Source of the DNA: Parascedosporium putredinis
Lineage: Eukaryota; Ascomycota; Sordariomycetes; Microascales; Microascaceae
Length of the DNA stretch: 64,000 nucleotides
Assembly (NCBI GenBank): GCA_949357655.1
Contig: CASHTG010000008.1
Coordinates: 186,001 to 250,000 of the forward strand
Direction of reading: 5' to 3'
Shown: in pieces, positions 47,972 through 59,820 of the stretch
How positions within the stretch are numbered: the stretch's first letter is position 1
How the letters are laid out: every line of letters begins with the position of its first letter
Translations under genes and position numbers: made by a program
The notes under the pieces: model-generated
Databases searched by the model: none
The model's input: the letters and a program-made list of their open reading frames with translations, nothing else
Told to the model about the DNA's origin: nothing

Positions 47972-49964
47972 CTAGCTCCGCCCACCACCACGCGCCCTAT
48001 TCTCCCGCTGCCGCCTCTCCTTCTTCGCCGTCTTCCTCCGGCTCATCCACGATTTATTGAGCTCACGCCGGTTCTCGTAGAACCAGCTCTGGAAGTCACC
48101 CGTCCCCGCAGCCGGCGCCGTTCCCGACCCAGACTCCTCCTGCGCCTCGGTTCCGAAGCCCGATTGGGTCGTTTCTCGGCTCGGCGGCGGGCGGAGCGGG
48201 ACGTGGGGCCCTCCTCCCCATCCTCCTCCTCCTCGTTGATGCCATCCTTGTGAGTAGGCTCCCAGAACCCTCGCATGCGGGCCGGATGCGCCGTGTCCGG
48301 GGTAGGCGCCGCGCTGCGAACGTGTCTTAGCTCAAGGTCTTGCCGTGTGAAGGGTGTCATAGGTGGTTGGCCCCCGGGCGCGGGGAGATAGCCGCCGTCT
48401 TCGTCCGCGTCTTCGTCATCCTCGTCATCGTCGTCGCCGCTTCCTGCGCCGAAGAAGCTAAAAGGCTCGGCAGCGGGCGCGGCGTCCGCGGCGTCTCCGT
48501 CTGTCTTGGTGCGTTTGTAGAGGGCCTCGAGGGGATGGACCTTGGCCGGAGTCATGGGCGGCGGCGGGATCTTGATGAAGAGGTTCTTCATCGAGCCCGA
48601 GGATCGTGGACGGGCGGATGTGGGTGACTCGTCGACTAGGGGTTTTAGGCTATCGGTATTCGTAGTGTTTGCGGCGGAGGGTATTTGTTCTTCTTTGCTC
48701 TCGTCTGTGACTTCTGCAGAGTCTGAATCATCAGACTCCGAGTCGGAGCTAGAATCCTGACTAGAATCAGACTTGGATGATGACTCTTCAGAGGCAGCGG
48801 GTTCGACAGTAGCGATTTCAGTCGCGGCCTTGGCATCAGCGACGGGCTCGCTCTCCGATTCGCTCTCGGACTCGCTCTCAGAAGAATCGCTACTGCTGTC
48901 ATCACTGCTGTCCTGCTCGCTACTTTCCGACCCCTCATCACTCCCCACCTTCTCCTCCGTCTTCGCAGGCAGCTCCTTCTTCGACGCAGTCTTCGTCGCA
49001 GCCTCCTTCTTCACCCCCTCCTTGGGCTGCTCCTTTTGCGCCGGCTTCGCCTTGCGCGGAGGTTCAGGCTCGGGTACAGGATCGTCGAACGGCAAGGGTA
49101 TCGGCCCCGTCTGCGTCGACTCCGTCGCAACGGACGACGATTTAAGAAAGCTCGGGAACTTGGTCGTGTCCTTGAACTCGTGCACCACGACCTCGCGGTG
49201 CGCCTTGCCCTTCTTGCGCCTCTTCCTCCGCTCGTCGGGCGTCGCGTCCGCCAGCGCCGGCGCATTCGCCGGCATCACCACCTTCATCAAGCACTCCTCC
49301 TTTTCCGTGTACTTGCTCTTCACCACCCTCTTGCTCTTCTTCCCCTTGTCCTTGTCCTTGTCCTTGGCCTCCGCCTTGTCCTTCTTCGACCTCTTCCGGT
49401 TCTTCATAGCCTCGCTCCGCACCTCCTCGGGCGTCATCGTCCACCCCGCCGCACCTTGCGACCCTCGGGCAGCATCACCCCTTCCGTCGTGTTCAGGTCC
49501 CTCTTGCGCTTCTTCTTGGAGCCCCCATCCTCGCCATCGCCCGCCGAGGACCGGCTCTTCTTGCGCTTCTTGGAGCTCACCTCGGCCTCGAGAGCCTCGT
49601 CACCGTCGCCCGGCTGGATCGCCTTCTCCGCCCTCGCCTTCTCCACGCGCATCTTGTGACCTCGGAGCGTCGACCCGCTAAACTTTCTCCGCACCTTCTC
49701 CGCGTCCGCCGCCGGCAGCTCTACGAACCCGTACCGGTTCTCGGGAAAGGTCTCGACCGTGTGGAACGAAATGTTGCGCGCCCGCGGTAGGATCGAAGCC
49801 GCGGGGATCACCGTCTTGAGAAGGTCCGCGTCGAACGGCGTGATGTGCAGTCGCACGTAGAGCTCCGTCGTCGTCGTCGTCGTCGTCGTCGCTGGGGGCA
49901 GCGGCCCCTTCCGTGAGACTCCGGGGATGGGAAGGGACGGTTGAGGGGTGGCTTCTGCGGGCAT
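47972..49964 (-). CDS. RRM nucleolar protein, Nop8-like ribosome-biogenesis candidate
   Basis: One intronless gene of 664 residues after two added bases, near 49446 (KVRRGG-W-TMTPEEV) and near 48150. The N-terminus has a Thr run (eight ACG/ACC-type codons near 49870) and then a single RRM-like domain (LYVRLHITPFDADLL ... FPENRYGFVELPAADAEKVRRKF ... LRGHKMRVEKAR). Lys-rich nuclear/nucleolar signals follow (SSKKRKKSRSS, DKDKDKGKKSKR), then a KFPSFLK motif, a long acidic Ser/Glu/Asp tract (SRP40-like), PLEALYKR, FSFFGAGSGDDDD, PMTPFTRQDLELRHVRSAAPTPDTAHPARMRGFWEP, and, only after the second correction, a conserved-looking basic end (DFQSWFYENRRELNKSWMSRR...). This order of one RRM, acidic middle and basic tail fits the fungal Nop8-type 60S assembly proteins often labelled SRP40-like. 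Family assignment is inference. Confidence 0.78.
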
Positions 49965-50596
49965 CACTCGAACCACGAGGATTTTCTTTGCCTCCGACTC
50001 TGTTTTGTCGTCTTTGGTTGCGAAAGCCGTTGTCTCGGTGAGCTTTCACGTGCGCAACTGGAAGGGAAAAAAAAATGACCAGTCAATAGAACTGGAAAAA
50101 AATAATAAGGGTCCCTCCCCCTTTCGGAAATGGAGAAAAATGGAAAAAAATTATGGTTGGATTTTTGCTTGGGTCCGTACTGTGTGACTGTACCGGCTGG
50201 AGCATTGCTTTTGGCAGCTGCGACCGGTGGACAAAAGATCCCATCACGTGTATACTGTACTGTGCGCTTCAAGGCAAGACAGAGCGCCCAGCACTGTCGG
50301 AAGTCCAAGCTTCTTCAAAGCTCAATGGACGGACCTGGAGCTCCCCAAGAGCCTCACCACTAATTGAACGACGCATCGCCCTTCATCCAGAAGCACTTTG
50401 CAATATCTTGATCAATCACACTATAAGCGAATTGAAAGCCGTGATATAAAAAACAAGATTTTTTTCCTTTTCTAAAAGTTTTAAACTACAAAATCAAAAC
50501 AAAAAGAAAGAAAACTCGTACTAAACACGAGTGAAAGAAACGAACGTAAAACTACCAGGAATAATCTTAGACCTTCGCAAGGACCGCCATCCCCAT
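49965..50596. other. Intergenic, 632 bp
   Basis: Upstream region of the RRM protein gene and downstream region of the secreted repeat protein gene, both on the minus strand. A-rich tracts near 50068-50150 and 50450-50515; no coding sequence. Confidence 0.6.
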
Positions 50597-53302
50597 CTAC
50601 CCAGTGCAACCACAACCACCCGTAGATGACTCCGATCGGATCCTCTGATCATCACCATTGCCTCCCAGCGAGACGCCTTGCCCGGGATCCGGTTGCCATT
50701 GCTGTTGGCCCGCGTCCGGCTGCTGAACTTGGTCCGGTTGCCACTGTTGCTGGTTCTGGTCCGGCTGCCACTGTTGTTGTCCTTGGTCCGGTTGCCATTG
50801 TTGCTGCCCTTGATCAGCCTGCCATTGCTCTTGGCCCTGGCTCTGGTCTGGCTGCCATTGCTGTTGTCCTTGGTCGGCCTGCCCTTGATCGGCCTGTCCT
50901 TGCTCTTGTCCTTGATCAGGTTGCCATTGCTCTTGTCCTTGCTCAGGTTGCCACTGTTCCTGTCCCTGCTCCGACTGCCAATCTCCCTGCACCGAGCCAT
51001 CGCTCTGTCCATCACCACCCTGGTCTTCCTCCTCCTCGGGCTTAGGTAGCTCGTCAGGAGCCGACGGAGCCGATGACGCGCCCTCGCCCAAGGCGGGAAG
51101 CTCCGCAGGAGATTCCGATTCCTCCTCACCCTCTCCCTGTCCCTGACCTTGTCCTTGTCCCTCGCCACCACCCTGGCTTCCCTGTCCTTGACCTTGACCT
51201 GGCTGCTGCGGGCACCCTGCGTTCGTCTGGGGGCAGCACCCGATCACAACTTGGCACGGCGGCGGCGGCGGCGGCGGCTTCTTACACGCCTCTTTCTCCC
51301 CGCCTCGCACCGCGCCGCTTTCTGCCGCTCACTCTCAAACCAATCCTTTGCGCGCTTTACCTCCTCTGGTGAGAATATGCGCTCGTACGCGGTCCAGATG
51401 CTTCGACCAGAGCCCGCCTTCGGCCTGTACTCCTGCGGCGGCCTCGGCCGTCGTCGACTGTCCCGCTTACCGTGTCCTAGTTCTTGCTTCTGGATATCGG
51501 GTTCGCCGTTCGTGTCCCTCTTTTGATTGTTGCTCGTGTTCTCGCTGTTGCTCTCTGTGCTGTTGTTTCTAGCTGCATCGGATTTGGTCTTCGTATCTTG
51601 GGGCTTTTTTCGAAGACCTCAGCTGCCTGTCGATCCATCTCGAAATTGACCAAAGTATGCCCCTTTGCTTCACTGGTGGAGCACGGTCTGGGTTTTGGCC
51701 TTTTCCGACTTGGCCAGACTCGAGCGTGACCCCGCTGTGCTCGCCGCTAGCAGCCTGGTTTCCTTCTACATTGTCTGCATCAGATCCATTCCAGTCAGCC
51801 GGGTCACGCTCTTGGCCATCGTGGTAGTCGCTATTCATTACCTGTTCGTCGGAGCGCCTTTGCCTCCCGAGGGACTGCTTTCCTCGGGTGCCAAAGCCCT
51901 CTCGCTGGCCATAGACCTCGCGTCCCTGCTCCACTTTTCCGCCGTGGCGCACGTATGGAGGACCGTCCTCATTACTGACCTCATCCTCGATGAGTTTCTC
52001 GTCCACAAAGACCTCCACCGGCACAGGCGGCGAAGCTCCGGGGCCGGGACCGAGATCAGCTCGTAGGTTGCGGCGAAAAAGTCCCTCAAAGTCACCCTCT
52101 GTGGCGTCAGAGTGTTGCTCGCCATCGCCATCGCCATCGCCATCGCCACTCTCAACCTCTGGGCTATCGTCAAGTACCATGTCGAGGGCTTCCTGGACCA
52201 ACTCTTGAACCCAAGTCTCACCCAACTGGAAAGGTCCAGGGCCCAAACGCTCACCTCCCGACGGCACCTTCTCTGCCTCTGGCAAGCGATCGCGGCGGTT
52301 CAGGCCCTCGGTGGTTTGGAATGGGCCAGGGCCGAGACGGGTGCTTCCGGAGAGTTTATCATCCTCATGGCAATCGGTGGTCACTTCCCTGCCGATTTTT
52401 CGGGTCTTGGTATTCTTCATACCCTCGGCCTCGGTCTCGTTCTTGTTCTTCCCTGTGCGGAAAAAGCTAACCCCGAAGGCCGGGCCCCGAAGGTGTGAAT
52501 CCAGGGCATCATACGCGCTGCCGGCCCACCCCTGGGCCGTCTTCGATAGACCACGCGACTCAGGTTCCTCCACGTGCTCGTTGTGGTCAATCTCGTAGCT
52601 CAGGATCGTCGCTGAATCGTTTCTTGAGCTTGAAAAGATGCCTCGCTTCTCCACGTTTGAAGAAGAAGAAGAAGAAGAAGGACCCTTGACCATGACTTTA
52701 ACCTGCTGCGGCCAGCACATGCTCCGCATCGTGCCCCTAACAACACAGTCGAGCCACTTGGAGCCCACATCCGCGCCCCACTCCTCAGCACATTCTTTGG
52801 ACTTGCACGGGTTCACACGCGCAAGTACGTGAACCCCGTATCCCTTGTCCTCCGGCTTAGCGCCCTCATCAAGCCAAGGCTCCACCATGTAGGTGCGGAC
52901 CCTCTCCTCTCCAGTCGTAACTAGGACGGCCGCGTCACATGTGTCCTGAATGCCGCGGGCGGCTGTGAATCCCCACTGCTTGGCGTGGTGGTGCTCAGGG
53001 GCCTGACCGTTGGGCTCGAGGCGAATCTCAAACTCCCACTGGGCGGGGTTCCAGAGCGTGGAGGGGAGGCCGGCGCTGGCGTGCTGGACCCAGACGGTGG
53101 GTTGGCCGTAGGCCGAGAAGTTGCAATGGCGCTCGTAGCTGTTGTAGGTCTGGAAGTCTACGCTCGTGGAGGCATGATCAAGCGGAGCGTAGGCAGATTT
53201 GTCGCCGAGGTTGCCTACCTCATAGGCCGGGAGAAACCTGTCAAAGGGGTAGGCGTGGGCGACGGCTGCCATCACGGCGAAGAGAGCTGTGTTGATCTTC
53301 AT
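50597..53302 (-). CDS. Long secreted protein with Gln/Trp/Pro/Asp repeat tail, unknown function
   Basis: I read this as one gene of about 902 residues. Two frames join through a middle segment (about 51300-51600) that is open in the third frame and encodes a hydrophilic, plausible stretch (WTAYERIFSPEEVKRAKDWF and more). Joining needs a two-base correction near 51595 and one added C near 51299; the total is then divisible by three. Residues 1-17 form a signal peptide (MKINTALFAVMAAVAHA). Residues about 18-225 look globular with six cysteines (RHCNF, DTCDA, NPCKSKEC, LDCVV, SMCWP). The middle is charged and disordered with GDGDGDGDG, three LGPGP motifs and dibasic sites (EKRG, NRRD, FRRN, RQRRS). 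Then CKKPPPPPPPC, CC, and a repeat tail built on QGQQQWQPDQ, ending GGCGCTG. No membrane segment after the signal peptide. No family recognised; a cell-wall or extracellular matrix role is only a guess. Confidence 0.65.
50682..50994 (-). repeat. Coding repeat, units of QGQ(Q/E)QWQ(P/A)DQ
   Basis: About ten degenerate 9-12 codon units encode QGQEQWQPDQ-like peptides in the secreted protein. Units vary between QWQPDQ, QWQADQ and QGQADQ, and codon choice differs between copies, so this is an old expansion rather than a fresh one. Confidence 0.85.
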
Positions 53303-55927
53303 GATGGCGAGGTTGAAGGTGTTTATGAGGGTAGTTCTCGCAGGACGTTAGCAAGTAAGCAGTAAGAGGAAGCCCTGGTGGGAGATACTCACCAATGTGT
53401 TTTGATAAAGGGGTTGATAGTAGGTGGCGATCCCTACAAAGTTGATAGGACTCGCTGGTCGTGGTAGGTGACCGTCGAAAGAGATGTTAGGTGTTGATCA
53501 AAGTTGAGATGAATCAAGTATAGTTATGGTAGAAGTAGTTGTTGGTGGTAGTAAGTCTTGGTGACAGTAAGTCTTACTGGCACAGAGTGTTAGTATTACT
53601 TCAAGCCAAAGTCAGCTGAGCCTTACCAAGGTCACAGAGATCTCGCGAATCGTCGTTCGTAACCATAAAGTAAGAAGGAGGAAAGAGGTGGGAAGGGGGT
53701 CAAGGGTGAAGGGACGACATTTTATAGACGTCGGGAGGTGTCCGCAATCACCTCTTCCTCAAAAGAGACGGCGATGGCCTCTATTTTGCACGTGTAAAAT
53801 CGTTGAGTTGAGGCCCAGCTCAGTGCTTTGAGGGTGGTGTACCTTCTCATACCTTGTCAAGCAGACAGACTGATCTCGTCATATAAAATCTAGCAAGATA
53901 AAACGAGGGCTCAACCCGATTCGAGGCCGGCGCCGTATGATCTGGCGAGACTTCGTATGGTACATGGCGGATGTATTCTTTGCTCAAGTATATAAGCATG
54001 GGGAAAGTACCCAGAAATTGAGCCCGTAGTTGCGTCTTTTTCTATGGGATTCCTAAAGATCAATACGATCTGCCAGTACTTCGGGCAGACTAGATTGAGT
54101 GTCGTTGTGCTATGTAGCATCAAAAAGGAAGAGGGCTCCCCTCAAAAGCGCATCAAACTTCGTTGGGAACGGGCGTGAGAATGAGGTAACGGAAATTAGA
54201 CCCCCAACAACCATCAGTTCTTTCTTTTTCTTACTTATTTTGTGATTAACCTTTTCGTTGCTGTTCCCTCGTTCTTTCTCGTTATTAGTTGGAAGGGACA
54301 GGGTATGATATCGTCATCCAAAGGAGGCCCTAAAAGCAGCCGCATTCGCGCCGGTGGCCAATACCGAAACCTCCCACCTCCGGGACCGCAGTCCGAACTC
54401 TCGGGGTCCCACAGGTCAAGCGACTCCTCCGGTTTTCAAGCCAGCGCCACAGGACCCTGCCACATCCCAGGATCGGACGGAAATGCGGGCAGCTGGTCCT
54501 GGCCCAAACCCCAAGGAGGCAAGGGAGCTTGAGTGTCGTTGGACGCCACAGCCACAGGTCCCACACCTGGGGAATCTGGGGCCGCAAGTCCCCAGTGGGA
54601 TTGAGCTAAAATGACCCAGAGGAAAAAGTCCGCCAATAATCGCAAACGGCGGGCAAGAGATGAGATGAGCTTGGCGTGGTCTCGGCGTCGGGTCAAGGGT
54701 CCTCCGTTCCTTTGATCTCACGCGCCAAAAAAGAGGCAGGACCGAGCTAATATTCCCCAATCTTCTCGCTGGAGCTTCTGCCTCCGATACGTTGGGTGGC
54801 ATGGGGTGAGTGGACGGACCTGCCAGATAGTCCTTTCTTCGAGATTCTATATCAAGCAATGCTGGCCCGCTCAGCTTTCTTTTTAACTCCTGAGTCCTTT
54901 CGGTCCTTGTCCCTTGCACGCTTTCTTCCTCTGTTAGATTTGCCAATTCCCCTTGATCCAAGCCGACCAAAGCAGAGTGCGGACTCACCCCTTGTGATTT
55001 CAAGGTGGATTTCTCGAGCGTGCGCAATCGACACTGCTCCCTTGGACGTAGTCTTGAAACTCGTTGGGTTGCTTTCTCCCTCCTTTCCCGCTTCTCCACC
55101 ACAAGCGAGAGAAACCCGTCGGTTCAGCACTGGACAATCTGTCCTGCCCCTCCCTCACTCGAGTGTGTCGCATTCACCATCACCAGAATAGGAATTCTTT
55201 CCCTTCGGCTCGAACAAAAGCCAAAGGCCACGTGGAAGGATCGCAAGAACTTCCGACCTTAACCATCCGCAGGTCCTCTTGTTAATATTTTTTTCTCCTA
55301 TCCGACCAAAGAAGAGGATTTCTCAATCAGCGCCCTGCAGTAAGCCGCGTCCGAAAATAAATTTCAATATCTGCAACCCCCAGGTTCCAGTCAGCGTGAC
55401 ACATTTATTCCCCTTTAAACATCGCACTTCACTACTACCGAACGAACCCGCCGTCAATCCCTTTTGATTCACCCTTCTTTTTTCGCTCAATTAATCCCGA
55501 GACGGAGAAAGCCCGCGCTGCAGAGCGGGGAACAGAAGTGCGACGTCAGACGACTCTTCTAGCTGCTTCCTTAGCCCGCATCGTCTTGACTGAGAGGAGA
55601 GCGAAAGGAACAATACAGCAGGAGCAGGAATTCAGAAGCAGACAAGTGCGGGGAAGCCAAATAACCGAGCAAAATCAACAGGCCATAGCCCCTGCGCAGC
55701 GTTCTTTTCTCGTTAGCACGCAAGCCGACGCATTGAAAGCAATTCGGTAGATTATTGCGACCAACAAAAAGAACAGGCCAACACCCAGGTCAACTCACCC
55801 CACGCAACGCAACAGGGGCGTCACACACCGCCCGTGAGCCGGCTTTAGTGGGACCAAGGATTTGCTTGTCAACGAACCCCCAACGTAAAGTAGAGAAGGA
55901 TCTTATTAAAAGAACCCGGTCGCAGCC
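53303..55927. other. Divergent intergenic region, 2.6 kb
   Basis: Upstream sequence of the secreted repeat protein gene (minus) and the small membrane protein gene (plus). Frames of up to about 228 codons exist on the minus strand near 54416-55102 but lack a recognisable domain and have low-information translations. No gene supported. Confidence 0.5.
53720..53726 (-). promoter_or_regulatory. Putative TATA box of the secreted repeat protein gene
   Basis: TATAAAA on the minus strand about 420 bp upstream of the ATG at 53302, which would leave a long 5' leader. Confidence 0.35.
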
Positions 55928-56450
55928 ATGACTTTCCAAGGCGAAATTCTCGGATTCGAGTTCACCATCTTTCAACGGATGTTGATGCTATGGCTGTTTG
56001 TCATAGGAGGAATCGTTCTTGCTATCCAAGCATCGCAGTGGAATGAGCAGCAACCTATTCGGTGGACGAGAGTTACCGCGACCTCTAAGTGAGTTTCCCT
56101 TTTCTCTTTTTTCTGCTCGTCTTCACCGATCATTCGGGGGTTTTTCACTTTACCGCCGCGATATGCGCAGTCTTCTTTCCTGCCTCTTTTCCCTCGCCGC
56201 ACACCGACTAACCTGACTATGTAGGCGTTATTGGTATATGCTCTACGTGAGCGAGATCTTCCTCTTCATCACCGCCGCGTACCCCATCCTCCTCGAGAAC
56301 ATGCAGGGATACGCCTTTGGCTATGAGGAGAAGATTCTCAACAGCCTATGGATCGGCCTTCTCGGTATCGAGACCCTCATGGTCCTCGGAGTCGCTGTGC
56401 AGAGCCTCCTGAAGAGGTTCCAGTCCGCCCCTAAAGTCAAGACCACTTAG
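55928..56450 (+). CDS. Small three-TM membrane protein of unknown function
   Basis: Two exons (55928-56088, 56225-56450) around a 136-nt intron (donor GTGAGT, branch-like CTAACCTGAC, acceptor TGTAG). The product is 128 residues and is the only gene here whose frame needs no correction. The ATG at 55928 sits in good context (GCAGCCATGA). Three hydrophobic segments are visible at about residues 18-36 (MLMLWLFVIGGIVLAIQA), 60-78 (LYVSEIFLFITAAYPILL) and 95-115 (LWIGLLGIETLMVLGVAVQ), joined by short polar loops with basic and aromatic residues (QWNEQQPIRWTRV, KRYWYM) and a basic tail (LKRFQSAPKVKTT). It lacks a cleavable signal peptide. I do not recognise the family; an endomembrane location is a guess from topology alone. 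Confidence 0.65.
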
Positions 56451-58302
56451 GAGCACCCTCCTGCGGAAGCGGCTACTGGTCTAGGGCGTTTATCCTCTTC
56501 ATCAGCAATTTTTGCGCGAATATCCAAATCATTGACATCCCCACCATCCTCATCACCCTCATCGTCATGACCCTATCCGGAATTATTTATTCCGTGAGCG
56601 AATTCTGGGCACCGCGAGTCGCGAGGACGGTCTTTTTTGTTCCATCATGTACGAATGATGGTGAAGGTTTCTTAGGCTCTCAAGCACTCTATGACGGCGC
56701 ATGGTTTATTTGTTTGGTATATATTAGTAATAGCATCGACCTGGAAATGGACGAGATGGGACGAGGCTCTGTAGCGATAAATAGCTGCATCTCAAGCATT
56801 AGAATGGTTCAATGTTGAATTATGATCATCGTCTGGAACATTGTTTCACGGTATTCGACCCATCTAAAAGGAGCTTGCAGGCTCCATCTTGAGTGCGACA
56901 TGGGGGGACGGGAATTTCCGATCAGCCCAAGAAGCCGCTAAATTGCGACATCCAAATGTTGAACAAGGGTCGCAGAACATCAGCGTGTAGTGGCATGGTG
57001 GGGTCATTGAAGCTGAGACCAGCCATGCTCGACAATCTCGATGTTCAGAGACGAAAGTCGACGGTGTGTAGTATGATACGATGGTGGAATTCGAATTCTG
57101 TGCCTTCCTCTTCCAGTCCTCAGGGAGTCGGCGAGAAGAGACCGCCCCAATGTGGTGAGTAAAATGGCAATATAAATTGTCAAAGCGAAAGGGGGAAAAT
57201 CAAGTTGGCAGAAGGGATGGCTTCCCGTAGGGGCGGGAACAAAAAGAAGGGTCTTGCATGCTTGCCATTCCATGGGCGGCAAGCATCGTCAGGGCGGATG
57301 ATGGATTGTGCAATGATGATGTTGTTGGGAAGGGGCGTTGTGCATCAGCCAGAGATGGCTCTGCATCACATGCAAATGGGCTGTTCCTTCTCTCTTTGGT
57401 CAAAGATAGGTATGAACCGTGTGCGCACTGTGGCGATGGATGAAATCTTCCCTGGCAAAAGTCGGCGCAAAGCCACACCTTACGCGACCTTATTGAGGGC
57501 AGCTTGCGGAAAAATAAGCTCAATCGCATGTGAAAGAGCACAAAATCGGGAGGAGCGGGAAAAGAGTCGGAAGGGCGAGCGAGGATCTCTCAACTACAAT
57601 CCACCGAGGCCGGACGAGCCCTCAAACTTAGCCTAGCCGTCCCGTCGGCGATGGTGTGCCTCTGCCATCATGAGCGTTGAGGAAGATGCACCGCCACCGT
57701 CGCTAACATGTGCCGCACTGTTTCGCCTCAGTCGCACGCGGCAGGCGCTCTTGAGACTCGATGGCTATGTTGGAGGGGGAAGAGACAAAGGAAGGGAAAA
57801 AAAGTGGAGGTAGGGAGGGAGCTCGACCGGCGAAGGAGGTAGCTCCCCACTTGTCCACACAAGCTGGAGGAGGCGCGGGCAAGTGATTGAGCTGAACGGG
57901 GGCGCAGAGAGGACACACAAGAAAGGGAAAGGAAGAGAAAGGAGATGCCTGGAAATCGATGACGTTGCCCAACGCGACAGCCCACCTCGCCCACGTTCCG
58001 CCTATCTATTCTCTTTTTTGCCCCTCACTTTCCCTGATTGCGCCAAGTTCCTTGTTAATGACTGAGCTTGAGTCGAAGCTTCTGATTGTCTCGTCTACCG
58101 AGGATACTTTAAAAAGCTGATCTGCCCTTTTCTCTGTCCCCCATCGCTTTGCCATCATCGACTATCTGATTCTTCTCCCATTGTCATTATCCCATCCATT
58201 ATTCTCGATCTTTACACAGATCTCAAGACTACAACATTGCAATTCTTTTACCTATACCCCGCCCCCACCAGCAACACGCGATCACCCAACACTCGAGCCA
58301 AA
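56451..58302. other. Intergenic, 1.85 kb
   Basis: 3' region of the small membrane protein gene and promoter/5' UTR of the Vip1-like gene. The final 250 bp are CT-rich and pyrimidine-rich, typical of a well-expressed fungal promoter. No coding sequence supported. Confidence 0.55.
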
Positions 58303-59419
58303 ATGACGTCTTCCAACACCGTCGAGGTCAGGAACATTGCGCTCTCGACTCCCGAGAGCGAGATTAAGGACTTTTTCAGCTTTTGGTAAGTGGACAAAAA
58401 ATAAACTAGAGTCTATCTTGTTTTTGTGAGGTCATATCACCCGCCACCTGTGCGACGCTCTGCCGCTATCAGTTCGGTTCACGAAGGAAAGGAGGGGTTC
58501 TGCGATGGAGATGGCCCGATGTCGCATGTACTTTGCATTATCGCGCCTCATCCATCCAGTTCCTTAGCTACGTCCAGGAAGCGACTCTTCTTCTTTCGTG
58601 GCCCGTAGTAGCCCACATATTTCTCAAGAAGCGGAATAAATTTTGGTTCAAATTCACTAACAAATCGTGTGTACAGCGGCAAGGTCACCAACATTAGCGT
58701 CACCTCCAACGCCGAGAACAAGAGCGCCACGGTGACATTTGAGAAGGAGACGGCCATGAAGACGGCGCTGCTCCTGAACAACACACAACTCGGATCGTCC
58801 ACCATCACGGTGGCGAGCCAGACAGCGGATTCCGGAGACTCGGACGAGCATCATGAGGCGGACCACCGGGACGCCGATGAGCTCACGCAAGAGATGAAGC
58901 CCCGCGCGCGCATCCTAGCTGAGTACCTGGCCCACGGCTACGTCATCGGCGACGCTGCCATCGAGCGCGCCATCGAGCTCGACAACAAGCACCAAGTCAC
59001 CAACAAGTTTGTCACCACCCTGCAGAACCTTGACGAAAAGTACCACGCGACAGACCGCGCCAAGGCGACGGACCAGTCGTACGGCATCTCGACCAAGGGC
59101 AAGAACTTCCTTACCGGTCTCGGCTCTTACTTTGAGAAGGCCAGCACCACCCCGACGGGCAAGAAGCTCGTCAACTTTTACACCGCCGGCTCTAAGCAGG
59201 TGCAGGACATCCACACCGAGGCCCTCCGGTTGGCGGAGCTGAAGAAGGAGGCCCACGGTGGTAGTGCGTACAAGGCCGCCGGCCTCGAAAGGTGTTTGGC
59301 AAGGAGGCCGAGAAGCAGGAAGGAGAGAAGAAGGCGGACGAGGCCCCCAGGCTAGTTCGGCGGCCGCTCCTCCGAGAAGACGGGATTGTAAGAAGGAAGG
59401 TTTCAGTGAGGGTGGTTAG
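58303..59419 (+). CDS. vip1: Vip1-like RRM protein
   Basis: Two exons (58303-58385, 58677-59419) around a 291-nt intron that splits the RRM between FSF and CGKVTNISV (donor GTAAGT, branch CTAAC, acceptor ACAG). Two bases are missing, an A near 59289 and a C near 59346; the corrected product is about 275 residues, close to S. pombe Vip1. The RRM covers about residues 5-78 (VEVRNIALSTPESEIKDFFSF, then KSATVTFEKETAMKTALLLN). The second half has the features of Vip1 homologues: KPRARILAEYLAHGYVIGDAAIERAIELDNKH, FVTTLQNLDEKYHATDRAK, and GLGSYFEKASTTPTGKKLVNFYTAGSKQVQDIHTEALRLAELKKE. The exact C-terminus depends on the last correction; without it the stop is at 59423. Cellular role of the family is poorly defined (cytoplasmic RNA-binding, described as p53-antigen related in fission yeast). 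Confidence 0.9.
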
Positions 59420-59820
59420 CTAGCGTGGATGAGAAGACGGCAAGATAAGTTGAGAGTGGGGAAGGAGGGGGCCTGAAGGAGTGGCCCCACGACACCCGTT
59501 TTTCCAGCTCTGTTCTTTTTTCATGACGAAATGACTTGAATCGAGCAAGGTACGAGGGAGAAGGATACCAAGAAAGAAAGGGAGAAAAAACACAATGAGT
59601 GGTAGTTTTTCAATTCTCTTTCTGTACTTTTTTCTTTTGCTTCTTTTTATTTTTCCCGCTCCCAGATAGCCAATGTTTAATACACGAGTATCAAACGATT
59701 CCGCTAGTGAACCTATCTATCCCGTATTGAGGACCTTAGGCCCCGAGCTAACAAGCTCCATAGCCCGCACTAAGCGGCAACAGCTCTCAACGAACAGCGG
59801 CGCTTCAGTCGCGCAAATCT
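59420..59820. other. Intergenic before tRNA gene
   Basis: 400 bp of 3' UTR-like sequence with T-rich tracts near 59630-59660. Nothing else seen. Confidence 0.6.

Noticed and set aside
48773..49681. 302-codon plus-strand Ser/Leu-rich frame
   Set aside because: Antisense of the acidic Ser/Glu tract and Lys-rich region of the RRM protein gene; its hydrophobic look comes from reversed GAG/AAG codons.
50597..53302. Ribosomal peptide (dikaritin/ustiloxin-type) precursor
   Set aside because: Repeats are Gln/Trp-rich, not short cores each preceded by a Kex2 site, and no UstY-type oxidase or tyrosinase lies nearby.
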